Of a DNA stretch of 32,243 bases, positions 17,100 to 24,971 are shown piece after piece. The DNA is from an uncultured Bacteroidota bacterium (lineage in GTDB: Bacteria; Bacteroidota; Bacteroidia; Chitinophagales; LD1), in NCBI GenBank assembly GCA_903861145.1, contig CAIOTH010000017.1, positions 1 to 32,243 of the forward strand, in the 5' to 3' direction. A program made the translations under genes and the position numbers. The number at the start of each line of letters is the position of its first letter. Position 1 is the first letter of the stretch. The notes beneath the pieces were generated by a model that was not told the origin of the DNA, did no database searches, and worked only from the letters and a program-made list of their open reading frames with translations.

Positions 17100-18905
17100 A
17101 TGGTTGAAGCAGTAGCAATAAACATGGATTTTGATTCCATGGTTTCGGAAGCGGAACAAATGATTGACCGCAGAAATCCTGAATCAATTCATTTAGCAGA
17201 AAGGATAAGGGAGCAGGCCATTGAAAGTGAAAAGCCACGGCACTACGCGCAGGCCAATTACATTTTGGCATTTTATAATTGTCTTGTAGCCAATAATTAC
17301 GACAGCGCGATACAGCTATGCGAAGACGTTCTGATTAAAGTTAAGGTAGAGGAGATAAACGAAATTGCGTATAAAATATACATGACACTTGGTAATGCGT
17401 ATCAGTTAAAGGGTGAAGTGTTTTCAGCCCAGATATGGTATTTAAAAGGATTGAAACAATTAGAAGCCAAGACAACTTTGGAGGCAAAAGAAAAAGGATT
17501 TCTGGCTTCTTTTTATTATAATCTGTCATTAGTTCTAAGCGATACCGAATTGAAAATTTCGGCGGAGGAGTATCTGGAAAAAGCAGTTTCAATTTATGAA
17601 AGTCTTGGCGCAGCTTTTAGTTTTAAGCTTTCAAAAAGTTATGGGGCTTATGCCTCGGTTTTTGAACGCAGAAAAGAATATCACACTGCAATTGATTTGA
17701 TGCGCAAAGCATTAAAGCTCGATTTGCAGTTGAACGAACCTTACAGCATTGCTCTTTCGAAAGCCAACCTGGGCATTTTGCATATCCGTATTAAAGATGC
17801 GGACAGAGCGTTTAACTACCTTAACGAAGCGCATGATTATTTTGAAAGCAAAAAGCTGACCATTGAATCGGCCATGGTTAAAATGTTTTTAGGTGAGGTT
17901 TTAATAAAACAAGAGCGCTACGATAGCGGCATGTTGTATTTATACGAAGCCGAACAAATGCTTAAACGCCTTGATAACCGGCGTGAGTTGAGTGGCGTTT
18001 ATGAAATGATCTCAAGGTTTTCAGAAGAACATGGTGATTTTAAAGCGGCATTGTATTACAACCGCAAATACACCGAAAGCTTGAACCAGTTTTTCGATAT
18101 TGAAAAAACGAACGCTCTTACCCGCGCAAAAAAAGAATTCGAAACAGAGCAAAAGGAGAAAGAGGCAAATATTTTGAGACAGAAAAATGAAGAGGTAAGC
18201 CATTATGTTTTGAAACTGGAGAGGTCGAATAACGAGTTGCAGCAATTTGCCCATGTAGCCTCGCACGATTTGCGTGAGCCACTGCGTATGATAACAGCCT
18301 ATATTTCCCTTCTCAAAAAAAGCTTTAACAACCAATTAACCGATAGGCAAACGGAGTTTATAGGGTTCATATCGGACTCATCTAAACGAATGGATTACCT
18401 GATTACCGATTTGCTGCGCTTAGCGAAAGTTGACGCCAACCCCAAAAAAGAAGCCGTAAAGCTTAGTGCCGTTATTGATGAAATAAAACAGAATTTAGAA
18501 GTACTAGTAACCGAAAAGAACGCCAAAATATTTTATGCCGGGCTACCGGAATTATCCGCAGACAAAACCATGATACAGCAGTTATTGCAAAATATTATTA
18601 GCAATGGAATAAAATATAATGAAAACCCGAACCCGGCTATAAGAATAGTTTATTCGATGTTTGAGAACGAGCTTGAAATTGCGATAAGCGATAATGGTAT
18701 TGGTATACCTGCAAACCAGCGTGAAAAGGTTTTTGAAATATTTAACCGGCTACAAACCGCAAAGGAATACAGTGGTTCGGGCATTGGCCTGGCTCTTTGT
18801 AAAAAAATTGTAGAGAGCATGGAGGGGAAAATAATTATAGAAGGCAATCCTACCGGCGGCACGATATTTAGAATGACGTTTCCGGTAGCTTTAGTAAAAA
18901 AGTGA
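17100..18905 (+). CDS. Cytoplasmic TPR-containing sensor histidine kinase
   Basis: A 601-residue kinase with no signal peptide or membrane segment. Residues of about 10-330 are tetratricopeptide-like helical repeats (for example AYKIYMTLGNAYQLKGE, SKANLGILHIRIKDADRAFN), and a coiled coil lies at about residues 335-380. The HisKA domain has the H box FAHVASHDLREPL with phospho-acceptor H389. The HATPase domain is complete: N box (LLQNIISNGIKYNEN, N near 498), G1 (ISDNGIGIP), F box (VFEIFNRL) and G2 (GSGIGLALCKK). The REPLRMI wording is typical of bacteriophytochrome-like and Bacteroidota orphan kinases. No response regulator gene is nearby, so its partner is elsewhere. The TPR half probably senses a protein or peptide ligand in the cytoplasm. 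An alternative start at 17124 would remove eight residues. Confidence 0.92.
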   Translation: MVEAVAINMDFDSMVSEAEQMIDRRNPESIHLAERIREQAIESEKPRHYAQANYILAFYNCLVANNYDSAIQLCEDVLIKVKVEEINEIAYKIYMTLGNAYQLKGEVFSAQIWYLKGLKQLEAKTTLEAKEKGFLASFYYNLSLVLSDTELKISAEEYLEKAVSIYESLGAAFSFKLSKSYGAYASVFERRKEYHTAIDLMRKALKLDLQLNEPYSIALSKANLGILHIRIKDADRAFNYLNEAHDYFESKKLTIESAMVKMFLGEVLIKQERYDSGMLYLYEAEQMLKRLDNRRELSGVYEMISRFSEEHGDFKAALYYNRKYTESLNQFFDIEKTNALTRAKKEFETEQKEKEANILRQKNEEVSHYVLKLERSNNELQQFAHVASHDLREPLRMITAYISLLKKSFNNQLTDRQTEFIGFISDSSKRMDYLITDLLRLAKVDANPKKEAVKLSAVIDEIKQNLEVLVTEKNAKIFYAGLPELSADKTMIQQLLQNIISNGIKYNENPNPAIRIVYSMFENELEIAISDNGIGIPANQREKVFEIFNRLQTAKEYSGSGIGLALCKKIVESMEGKIIIEGNPTGGTIFRMTFPVALVKK

Positions 18906-18995
18906 GAAGCAAGGGTCCCTTCCACGTCTAATTGGTGATAGTAAACAGTTCCATATCGCTATAGCGCGTGGGCTTCAATACCTTTTCAAATTATT

Positions 18996-19003
18996 TACAT
19001 TTA
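18996..19003 (+). promoter_or_regulatory. Candidate -7 element of the arylsulfotransferase gene
   Basis: TACATTTA matches seven of eight positions of TAnnTTTG. TTC (instead of TTG) lies 19 nt upstream, and the GTG start at 19028 is 24 bp downstream. Confidence 0.3.
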
Positions 19004-19027
19004 CCCTTTCTATCATAAAATTTTGTT

Positions 19028-20800
19028 GTGAAGGGGTGCATTTTCATTCTTCTTTGTCTTAGCAGTAATTTTTGTGTAGCGCAAATATTGCCGCCGTCAG
19101 GTGCTACACTTAATTACAATCAAATTATGTTTGAGCACCCCAAAATTGCCGGGGCCGATGAGTATCTTGTTGAGGTAGATGCTGGAGAGCCCGTTGGGTC
19201 ATATCATAAACCCTTCCACTTCTTTAAACGCGATTCTTCAACAGCAACCATACTTGGTAATTTTGAATTTGGAAGAACTTATGTTTGGCAATATAGCGGC
19301 ATCAAGAATGGTAAAGTGTTTGCCACCCACGGTGGGTACACCTTTAAAATTGCGAATAACGCTTATGCCGATGATAAAAATTACCGGGTACGATTACTCA
19401 TTAACGATTCGGCAGCCAATGCAGGGGGACTTATTACCTTAGATAATGAGCGTGTTATTATAGACCGCAATGGAAATTTTGTTTGGTTTATGCCGCAAGA
19501 TACAACGATGCGCGTTATAAAAAACAAGGCTGGCCTTCCCGATAATATGGTAAGCGATTTACGCGTTACACCACAGGGAACAATAACCGTGATTAACCAT
19601 TTTAGGGCACAGGAGTTGGACTTGAATGGCAAAATTCTTTGGGCTGTGCCAAAACAAGTAAAAAACGGTACCACAATTATTAATGGGAACCCGCTTTACA
19701 ACCATTGCTTCAAAAAACTGAGCACCGGCGATTACATGGTTATTGACGGTTTGCGTAGGCTTAAAAAAGTGGGCGGGTCCAACAGCACCGACACCCTTAA
19801 AACTACTGTAAACGACGAGATAATTGAAGAGTTTGACCATAGCGGAAATTTAGTTTGGAGTTGGAACTCTGCCAATTATTTCGACTCGTTGGAATGGACT
19901 GATATTGTGCAGCACAAAGCCGATTCAGGTATGCTTGACCCAACGCCAGGGGGACATATGAACGCGTTCGATGTTGACGAAAAAAATGGATTTGTGTATG
20001 CAAGCCTTCGCAATGTTAGCAGGTTGATTAAAATCGATAAGCAATCGGGCAAAGTAATTTGTAGTTGGGGTGAAAACATGAAATTTAACGGCAGCCCCAA
20101 CGCCAACGGTTTTTTTAGCAAGCAACATGAAACAACACTTTTGCGCGATGGAAACATTGCGGTGTATAATAATGATTTACGTCCGATTAACAACAATGGC
20201 ATTGGCCATCGGTCCTCAAGCGTTGTAATTTTTACGCAACCTTCTCAATCATCGAATAGTTCAATAGCGTGGAGCTTTGAGTGCCGTCTGGATTCAAATA
20301 ATAATTTGAGCAATCGTGGAGGCAGCGTTGACGAAATGAACAACGGAAACCTATTGGTAGGCATGGGCATGGTGAATAAAATTTTTGAAATAACCCTAGA
20401 CAAACGCATTGTTTGGAGCGCAGTAATTGAAAGAAGTAATCCGTACGATAATTCCTGGATGCCATGCCCCTCATTCAAAGTTCATTACGCATCATCTTTA
20501 TATCCATGTTACTTCACTGTTCAAACAACTACGGATACCTTGCCTCAAGGCACTCCATCCTTTTATTTGAAAATTTTTAATTGCGGAACCGAACCCGATG
20601 CTTACCTCATCAATATCACAAGTCCATCTGGTGATTACATGGAGCCCCATGCTACTACCTATTTAGCTCCGGGCAAGTCAACAAATTTTGCAGTTGTACC
20701 AAATAAAAAGATTGCGCCAAATAGCACGATTGAAATTTCAATTCAATCAAAAACCAATCCCGATTTTAAAAGAACCGTTTACGTATACTATACTATGTAA
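19028..20800 (+). CDS. Arylsulfotransferase (ASST family), exported
   Basis: A 590-residue protein starting with GTG at 19028; no ATG lies near, and a signal peptide (KGCIFILLCLSSNFCVAQ) follows at once. The middle is a beta-propeller of the arylsulfate sulfotransferase family, which moves sulfate from one phenolic ester to another phenol through a sulfo-histidine. The active-site pattern known from E. coli ASST can be matched: H226 (YNHCFKK), H310-x-N312 (GGHMNAF), R328 (SLRNVS) and H367 (KQHETTLLRDGNIAV), the last being the likely nucleophile. The H310 to R328 distance of 18 equals that of the E. coli enzyme. The last 90 or so residues form an extra beta domain without T9SS features. It should act in the periplasm. 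The substrate is unknown. Confidence 0.85.
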   Translation: MKGCIFILLCLSSNFCVAQILPPSGATLNYNQIMFEHPKIAGADEYLVEVDAGEPVGSYHKPFHFFKRDSSTATILGNFEFGRTYVWQYSGIKNGKVFATHGGYTFKIANNAYADDKNYRVRLLINDSAANAGGLITLDNERVIIDRNGNFVWFMPQDTTMRVIKNKAGLPDNMVSDLRVTPQGTITVINHFRAQELDLNGKILWAVPKQVKNGTTIINGNPLYNHCFKKLSTGDYMVIDGLRRLKKVGGSNSTDTLKTTVNDEIIEEFDHSGNLVWSWNSANYFDSLEWTDIVQHKADSGMLDPTPGGHMNAFDVDEKNGFVYASLRNVSRLIKIDKQSGKVICSWGENMKFNGSPNANGFFSKQHETTLLRDGNIAVYNNDLRPINNNGIGHRSSSVVIFTQPSQSSNSSIAWSFECRLDSNNNLSNRGGSVDEMNNGNLLVGMGMVNKIFEITLDKRIVWSAVIERSNPYDNSWMPCPSFKVHYASSLYPCYFTVQTTTDTLPQGTPSFYLKIFNCGTEPDAYLINITSPSGDYMEPHATTYLAPGKSTNFAVVPNKKIAPNSTIEISIQSKTNPDFKRTVYVYYTM

Positions 20801-20817
20801 ACCCGATCGCTCTCAAA

Positions 20818-21261
20818 CTATCTTTTGCGCGGGGTTTCCATGTTCCAGTATTCTTTATACAAATGATCGCCGGCCCAGGCTAAGCCACCACTATGGGCCA
20901 TTAAAGCCTTGGCAGCAAGCGCGTGGTTACGGCACCAAAACAAAAATTCTTCCATCGCATCTGCATGGCGGGTCGTAAAAATTTCAATACCCTGCCAATC
21001 GCGATGTTCCTGTAAAAAAACACCAAGCCTTTCTTTTGGATGAGCGACTGCCCAGTTAACAAGCTCCTGAGATTTGAAAGGATGTTTCGAATCCCATTCA
21101 AAGAGTCGGTGAGCTGCACCGGGATGCCTCTTTACCCAATTACCCAACTCGGTAGAAGCTTCGGGATGATTATGGGCCCATTGTTCGAGAGGCACCTCCT
21201 GGCTATATATGCCAGAGAAGCAGAAAAAAAATACAATTGAAAGAAAAACTGATTTTTTCAT
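20818..21261 (-). CDS. Small secreted protein made of a 14-residue W/H/P repeat
   Basis: A 147-residue protein with a signal peptide cut near residue 21. The mature part is almost entirely a 14-residue repeat, consensus (L/F)-x-x-W-x-x-(K/R/N)-H-(P/A)-x5. Units begin at residues 25, 39, 53 and 67, in perfect register with W28/W42/W56/W70 and HP at 32/46/60/74. A shortened unit follows at 81-91, then units at 92 (F in place of W) and 106. I do not recognise the family. The period suits a short helical-hairpin solenoid, and the regular His ladder could bind metal or haem; both points are inference. It is convergent with the arylsulfotransferase gene (17-bp gap) and has its own upstream region of 209 bp shared with a divergent acetyltransferase gene. 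Confidence 0.78.
   Translation of the reverse strand: MKKSVFLSIVFFFCFSGIYSQEVPLEQWAHNHPEASTELGNWVKRHPGAAHRLFEWDSKHPFKSQELVNWAVAHPKERLGVFLQEHRDWQGIEIFTTRHADAMEEFLFWCRNHALAAKALMAHSGGLAWAGDHLYKEYWNMETPRKR
20905..21189 (-). repeat. Tandem 42-nt units coding the W/H/P repeat
   Basis: Four exact-length units and three altered ones at a 42-nt period, as described for the host gene. Conservation is at the protein level (Trp, His and Pro codons) rather than as identical DNA. Confidence 0.75.
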
Positions 21262-21470
21262 AACGAGAGTTTTTGTGATAAAATTTTAGGCGGTAAAAAG
21301 AAATTTAGAAGGGAAATTGCGCCAATGGTTTAATGCGGCCTTAACTTTATTTTTTAGCACTTTTGAAGTGATAATAGAAAATTGATTTTTGGACTTTCAA
21401 TGTTGATTAAAAAAGCACGTGTCAATCCCCGGAACAATTATCTTCATCATGTCACTTCACAATATCTTAT

Positions 21471-22043
21471 ATGAACTTTAATTTTGAAACTGATATTGAG
21501 TTAAGCAATGAACGGGCGCATATTCGTCCGTTGGTGCTTGAAGACCTGCAATATTTGCTACCGGTAGCTACACAACATATAGACCTGGTGCGCTTCTCTC
21601 CCACCCTAATATATAATGAAGAGCTTTTGAATGCCTATATTAAACAGGCAGTTGAAGACAGAAAAAATCATTTTCGATATGCCTTTATTATTTGGGACAA
21701 ATTGAAAAACCAATATGCAGGGTCAACAAGTTTTTTAAACATTGTAAATAAGGATAAGCGCCTTGAAATTGGATATACCTGGGTTGGAAAAGATTTTCAG
21801 AGCACCGGTTTGAACGCAAAGGTCAAACAACTATTGATTGACTATACGTTTAATAACCTAGAATTTGAAAGGGTAGAATTTAAAACTGATGAACGCAACG
21901 AGGCCTCGAGAAAAGCATTGCTTAAACTAGGTGCCACTTATGAAGGTTGTTTGCGCAGCCACATGTTGATGACAGATGGATACAGAAGGAATTCAGTTTA
22001 CTACAGCATATTGAGGAATGAATGGAACACGAAAAAAGATTAA
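21471..22043 (+). CDS. GNAT family N-acetyltransferase, RimJ/RimL type
   Basis: A 190-residue cytoplasmic acetyl-CoA-dependent acetyltransferase of the Acetyltransf_3 type. The opening LSNERAHIRPLVLEDLQYL is the standard first strand and helix. YAGSTSFLNIVNKDKRLEIGYTW precedes the acetyl-CoA motif, which here is the looser DFQSTGLNAKVKQLL instead of Q/RxxGxG. The C-terminal part FERVEFKTDERNEASRKALL...LGATYEGCLR is diagnostic of RimJ/RimL-like members. The substrate may be a protein N-terminus or a small amine and cannot be decided. It is followed 56 bp later by the COG2509 gene on the same strand. Confidence 0.9.
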   Translation: MNFNFETDIELSNERAHIRPLVLEDLQYLLPVATQHIDLVRFSPTLIYNEELLNAYIKQAVEDRKNHFRYAFIIWDKLKNQYAGSTSFLNIVNKDKRLEIGYTWVGKDFQSTGLNAKVKQLLIDYTFNNLEFERVEFKTDERNEASRKALLKLGATYEGCLRSHMLMTDGYRRNSVYYSILRNEWNTKKD

Positions 22044-22063
22044 GGGTGCCATCATTTATGCAT

Positions 22064-22071
22064 TATCTTTA
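22064..22071 (+). promoter_or_regulatory. Candidate -7 element before the COG2509 gene
   Basis: TATCTTTA, a seven-of-eight match to TAnnTTTG, lies 28 bp before the ATG at 22100. No TTG is found at the expected distance. It might allow separate transcription from the upstream acetyltransferase gene. Confidence 0.3.
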
Positions 22072-22099
22072 CATCGCTTTGTAGGATAAAAACCTGACC

Positions 22100-23644
22100 A
22101 TGCCCGTTACTATTGAATTAAAAATGACGCCCGAACAGGCGGCCTCGCCCGAGTTTATTAAAGAAGCTGCAGCCCAGGCTTCGCAAATACGAATTGAAAG
22201 AATTGCTGAAGTTAAGGTTGTGCGTAAATCGCTTGATGCGCGTAAGCCGTTCATTATTGTATTGCTTAAAGTGGAAATTTACGTGCAGGGGGAACCGGTT
22301 GAAAATTCGCTGCGTACCTTTAAGCCACAACCGGTATCAAACAAAAAAACGTGCCATATAATCGGTTTCGGGCCGGCAGGTATTTATGCGGCCTTGCAGT
22401 TGCTTGAGCGCGGTATTAAACCAATTATTATTGAGCGAGGGAAAAACGTAAAAGAGCGCCGTAGAGATTTAGCGGCCATTAACCGACAGCTAATTGTAAA
22501 CCCCGAAAGCAATTATTGTTTTGGGGAAGGAGGGGCTGGTACTTACAGCGATGGGAAACTTTACACCCGCAGCAGCAAGCGCGGTGATATTAAAAAGGTG
22601 CTGGATGTTTTTATGCAGCACGGCGCAGATGAGCGCATTGGTTATGAGGCGCACCCACACATTGGCACCAACAAACTACCAGCAATAATTGAAAATATGC
22701 GCGCCACTATTTTAGAAAATGGTGGTGAGGTGCATTTCAGTAAAAAGTTGGTGGGGCTAAAAGCTAAAGATGGCAAGGTTGACTATTTGCTATTTGCAGA
22801 CGGGACTGAAAGCCCGTGCGAAAATGTAATATTGGCCACCGGCCATAGTAGCCGTGATATTTTTGAAATGCTGCACCATCAAGGGATTTTAATTGAAGCT
22901 AAGCCTTTTGCATTAGGCGTGCGTATTGAGCACCAGCAAACGTTAATAGATAGCATTCAATATAAATGTGCCGAGCGAGGTGATTACCTGCCACCAAGTA
23001 GCTACAGCCTCGTTACACAGGCTTATGGCCGCGGTGTTTTTTCTTTTTGCATGTGCCCGGGTGGAATTATTGCACCAGCAGCAACGAGCCCGGGTGAAGT
23101 AGTGGTAAATGGATGGAGCCCCAGCAAGCGCAATGGGCGGTTTGCCAATAGTGGTATGGTTGTATCAGTAAATCCTGAAAACTGGGAGCACTTAAAGGGC
23201 TTTGGCCCATTGGCGGCACTTCAATTTCAAAAAGAGGTGGAGCAGCAAGCGTTTAACTTAACAGGCAGCATAAAAGCACCGGCGCAGCGAATGGAGGATT
23301 TTATTCAGAACAAACCATCGCAAAACCTGCCTGAGTGTTCATACATACCTGGCCTAATACCTTTTGAGTTGCAACAAATTTTGCCCGGTTTTATTGCTGA
23401 TAGCCTGCGGCAAGGATTGATAGACTTTGGAAATAAAATGCGTGGCTATAGAACCAACGATGCTGTATTAGTTGGTGTTGAAAGCCGCACAAGTAGCCCA
23501 GTGCGCATACCGCGAGATAAAGAGACGATGCGCCATCCACAATTAAACAACCTCTACCCTTGTGGCGAAGGAGCCGGGTATGCGGGTGGCATAGTTAGCG
23601 CAGCTATGGATGGTATGGCTTGTGCCAATGCGATATCGGATTAA
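22100..23644 (+). CDS. COG2509-type NAD(P)/FAD-dependent oxidoreductase
   Basis: A 514-residue cytoplasmic flavoprotein of the uncharacterised FAD-dependent dehydrogenase group (COG2509). Residues 1-80 form the typical small N-terminal ferredoxin-like domain (VTIELKMTPEQAA...KVVRKSLDARKPFIIVLLKVEIYV). The Rossmann dinucleotide motif is HIIGFGPAGIYAALQLLERG with the acidic end ERG near residue 112. Group-specific segments include NYCFGEGGAGTYSDGKLYTR, VILATGHSSRDIFEML and SFCMCPGGII. The FAD-contacting C-terminus NLYPCGEGAGYAGGIVSAA is complete. The physiological substrate of this group is not established. The second acetyltransferase gene begins 38 bp downstream, so the two are probably co-transcribed. 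Confidence 0.92.
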   Translation: MPVTIELKMTPEQAASPEFIKEAAAQASQIRIERIAEVKVVRKSLDARKPFIIVLLKVEIYVQGEPVENSLRTFKPQPVSNKKTCHIIGFGPAGIYAALQLLERGIKPIIIERGKNVKERRRDLAAINRQLIVNPESNYCFGEGGAGTYSDGKLYTRSSKRGDIKKVLDVFMQHGADERIGYEAHPHIGTNKLPAIIENMRATILENGGEVHFSKKLVGLKAKDGKVDYLLFADGTESPCENVILATGHSSRDIFEMLHHQGILIEAKPFALGVRIEHQQTLIDSIQYKCAERGDYLPPSSYSLVTQAYGRGVFSFCMCPGGIIAPAATSPGEVVVNGWSPSKRNGRFANSGMVVSVNPENWEHLKGFGPLAALQFQKEVEQQAFNLTGSIKAPAQRMEDFIQNKPSQNLPECSYIPGLIPFELQQILPGFIADSLRQGLIDFGNKMRGYRTNDAVLVGVESRTSSPVRIPRDKETMRHPQLNNLYPCGEGAGYAGGIVSAAMDGMACANAISD

Positions 23645-23682
23645 GACAAAAACAGGAACTTTAACCTTTAACCATTTTCTAA

Positions 23683-24276
23683 ATGGAACAAAAAAACCGG
23701 GAAGCGGGAACTATTATTGCTAAGGCATTTTTGCATTATCCATTAATGCAATATGCTTTTGCAGGACATACTGAAGAAAAACGGCAACAACTGCTGAACC
23801 ATCTTTATACCAGATGTGTAGCAGCCGCTGATATTTATGGCGGGGTATTGGTTACACCCGAAAAGCAAGGTGCTGTTATATGGCTACCGGGGAAAAACTT
23901 TCAATTAACACTGCTGCATGAAATACGCTCGGGTATGGCTCTTATCCCTTTTCAAATAGGCATTAAACAAACGTTGCGTTTGATGAACCATGATGGTGAG
24001 TCGGAAGGATGGCTGAGAAAAAATGCCTCAGTAAATATGGGTTACATCTGGTGCATTGGTGTATCGGCTGAAGCAAGAGGAAATGGTTATAGCCGAATGC
24101 TTATTGACCAAAGCCTGGGACAAATGCGAGAGTTGGGTTTAAGTGAATGCTGGCTTAAAACTGAAGACCCTAAAAATGTAACCATTTACCAAAAACTTGG
24201 TTTTACTTTAATGAATGAAATGACGGTTAAAAGTAGTGGCATAAAATCGTGGGCGATGAAGAAAATGATAGTTTAA
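23683..24276 (+). CDS. GNAT family N-acetyltransferase
   Basis: A 197-residue protein with the GNAT core in its second half: VNMGYIWCIGVSAEARGNGY carries motif A (V-x4-RGNGYSRML), and the strand ECWLKTEDPKNVTIYQKLGF carries motif B. The first 90 residues include AFLHYPLMQYAFAGHTEEKR and GAVIWLPGK, a layout seen in Bacteroidota acetyltransferases of unknown substrate. The start at 23683 is 38 bp after the oxidoreductase stop. The stop codon lies within a TTAA shared with the stop of the convergent YqaE gene, so the two reading frames overlap by 4 bp and no terminator fits between them. Confidence 0.88.
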   Translation: MEQKNREAGTIIAKAFLHYPLMQYAFAGHTEEKRQQLLNHLYTRCVAAADIYGGVLVTPEKQGAVIWLPGKNFQLTLLHEIRSGMALIPFQIGIKQTLRLMNHDGESEGWLRKNASVNMGYIWCIGVSAEARGNGYSRMLIDQSLGQMRELGLSECWLKTEDPKNVTIYQKLGFTLMNEMTVKSSGIKSWAMKKMIV

Positions 24277-24431
24277 CTCTTCTTAGAATTAACAATTACC
24301 ATTGCACCAATAATACCGGGAACCCAACCCATAACCGTAAGTACGCAGACAATGAGGAATGAACCACAGCCTTTATCAGCTACCGCCACCGGCGGAAGCA
24401 GGATACAAAGTATGGCACGAGGAAGGCTCAT
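24273..24431 (-). CDS. YqaE/Pmp3 family small membrane protein
   Basis: A 52-residue protein. It starts MSLPRAILCILLPPVAVADK, then GCGSFLIVCVLTVMGWVPG, then IIGAMVIVNSKKS. This is the complete signature of the UPF0057/YqaE/Pmp3 family: a first helix with LLPPVAV, the short KGCG loop, and a second helix with (G)W(V/I)PGI. These tiny two-helix inner-membrane proteins are induced by salt, cold or membrane stress in several organisms and affect membrane potential; the molecular activity is not settled. The upstream frame is closed by an in-frame TAG, fixing the ATG at 24431. It overlaps the convergent acetyltransferase gene by 4 bp, and a terminator hairpin lies about 40 bp upstream. Confidence 0.9.
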   Translation of the reverse strand: MSLPRAILCILLPPVAVADKGCGSFLIVCVLTVMGWVPGIIGAMVIVNSKKS

Positions 24432-24471
24432 TTTTAGTTTATATAGAAGCTTCTAAGTCTCAATATTTCGT

Positions 24472-24505
24472 AAAAAAGGACCGGCCTAAGTGTTACGGCC
24501 AGCCC
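24472..24505 (-). terminator. Orphan intrinsic terminator upstream of the YqaE gene
   Basis: On the minus strand GGGCTGGCC (24497-24505), loop GTAACACTTA and GGCCGGTCC (24478-24486) form a 9-bp stem, then six T (24472-24477). Two positions are G-U pairs on this strand and would be A-C mismatches on the plus strand, so it is built for minus-strand RNA. No minus-strand gene is visible before it. It could end an unannotated small RNA or act as an attenuator in the YqaE leader. Confidence 0.8.
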
Positions 24506-24885
24506 TTTCTGTGTCAGCAAAAAGAAATATCTGTTTGCTAGTCGGTTTTAATAAATTTCAATCAGTTGTCTTATAAGCAATTTGATAGTGTAATATAACC
24601 TTAAAAAAGAATTCAGTCAAATCCGATTCACCCAAAAGTTGCACTGGTTTATTCACTTTGGTGTAAAGCGCATCTTATTTTCGGCAACCTTAGGTTATGC
24701 CTTTAAACGAACCTTTGCGCTATTTTAGCCATTATTAGAAGTGATATAGCTAGGAAAGCGCTTAAACTCCCCGTTCGGCGTAATCATTTCTATCCGTTTA
24801 ATGTTTATTTGATTGGGATTGTGAATGACAGCAAGAATTATTAATCCGCAGTGATGATTTATAATTCTGTTAAACAAAACAAGCG

Positions 24886-24908
24886 GGTGCAAACTTGTGC
24901 ACCTTTTT
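24886..24908 (+). terminator. Orphan intrinsic terminator or attenuator before the PKD/type-B gene
   Basis: GGTGCA (24886-24891), loop AACTTG and TGCACC (24898-24903) form a perfect 6-bp stem followed by TTTTT (24904-24908). It lies 64 bp before the ATG of the 1225-residue protein, and no plus-strand gene precedes it since the acetyltransferase that ends at 24276. It either ends a small RNA or a long read-through transcript, or it attenuates the downstream gene. Confidence 0.7.
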
Positions 24909-24971
24909 AGGGTTATACTGTGACAAATGATTTATTCTGTAAAGTATATTTCGGTAACACCACGGGCTTAA

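Larger units (their letters stand above)
24432..24971. other. 540-bp gap without a recognised gene
   Basis: The stretch holds two intrinsic terminators (24472-24505 minus, 24886-24908 plus), a TATTTTAG box (24721-24728) and TATATTTC (24945-24952) before the next gene. The only open frames are very short, such as an 18-codon plus-strand frame (24854-24910) ending inside the second terminator. I see no similarity to tmRNA, 6S RNA, SRP RNA or a known riboswitch. One or two small RNAs, or leader attenuators for the flanking genes, are the best explanation. Confidence 0.5.

Noticed and set aside
24359-24541. 60-codon plus-strand frame over the YqaE gene
   Set aside because: It is antisense to the YqaE frame, which carries a complete family signature, and it has no recognisable features.
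24600-24690. Short minus-strand frame of about 28-39 codons before the orphan terminator
   Set aside because: It lacks an ATG, a ribosome site and any hydrophobic or motif pattern, so it cannot be supported as a gene.
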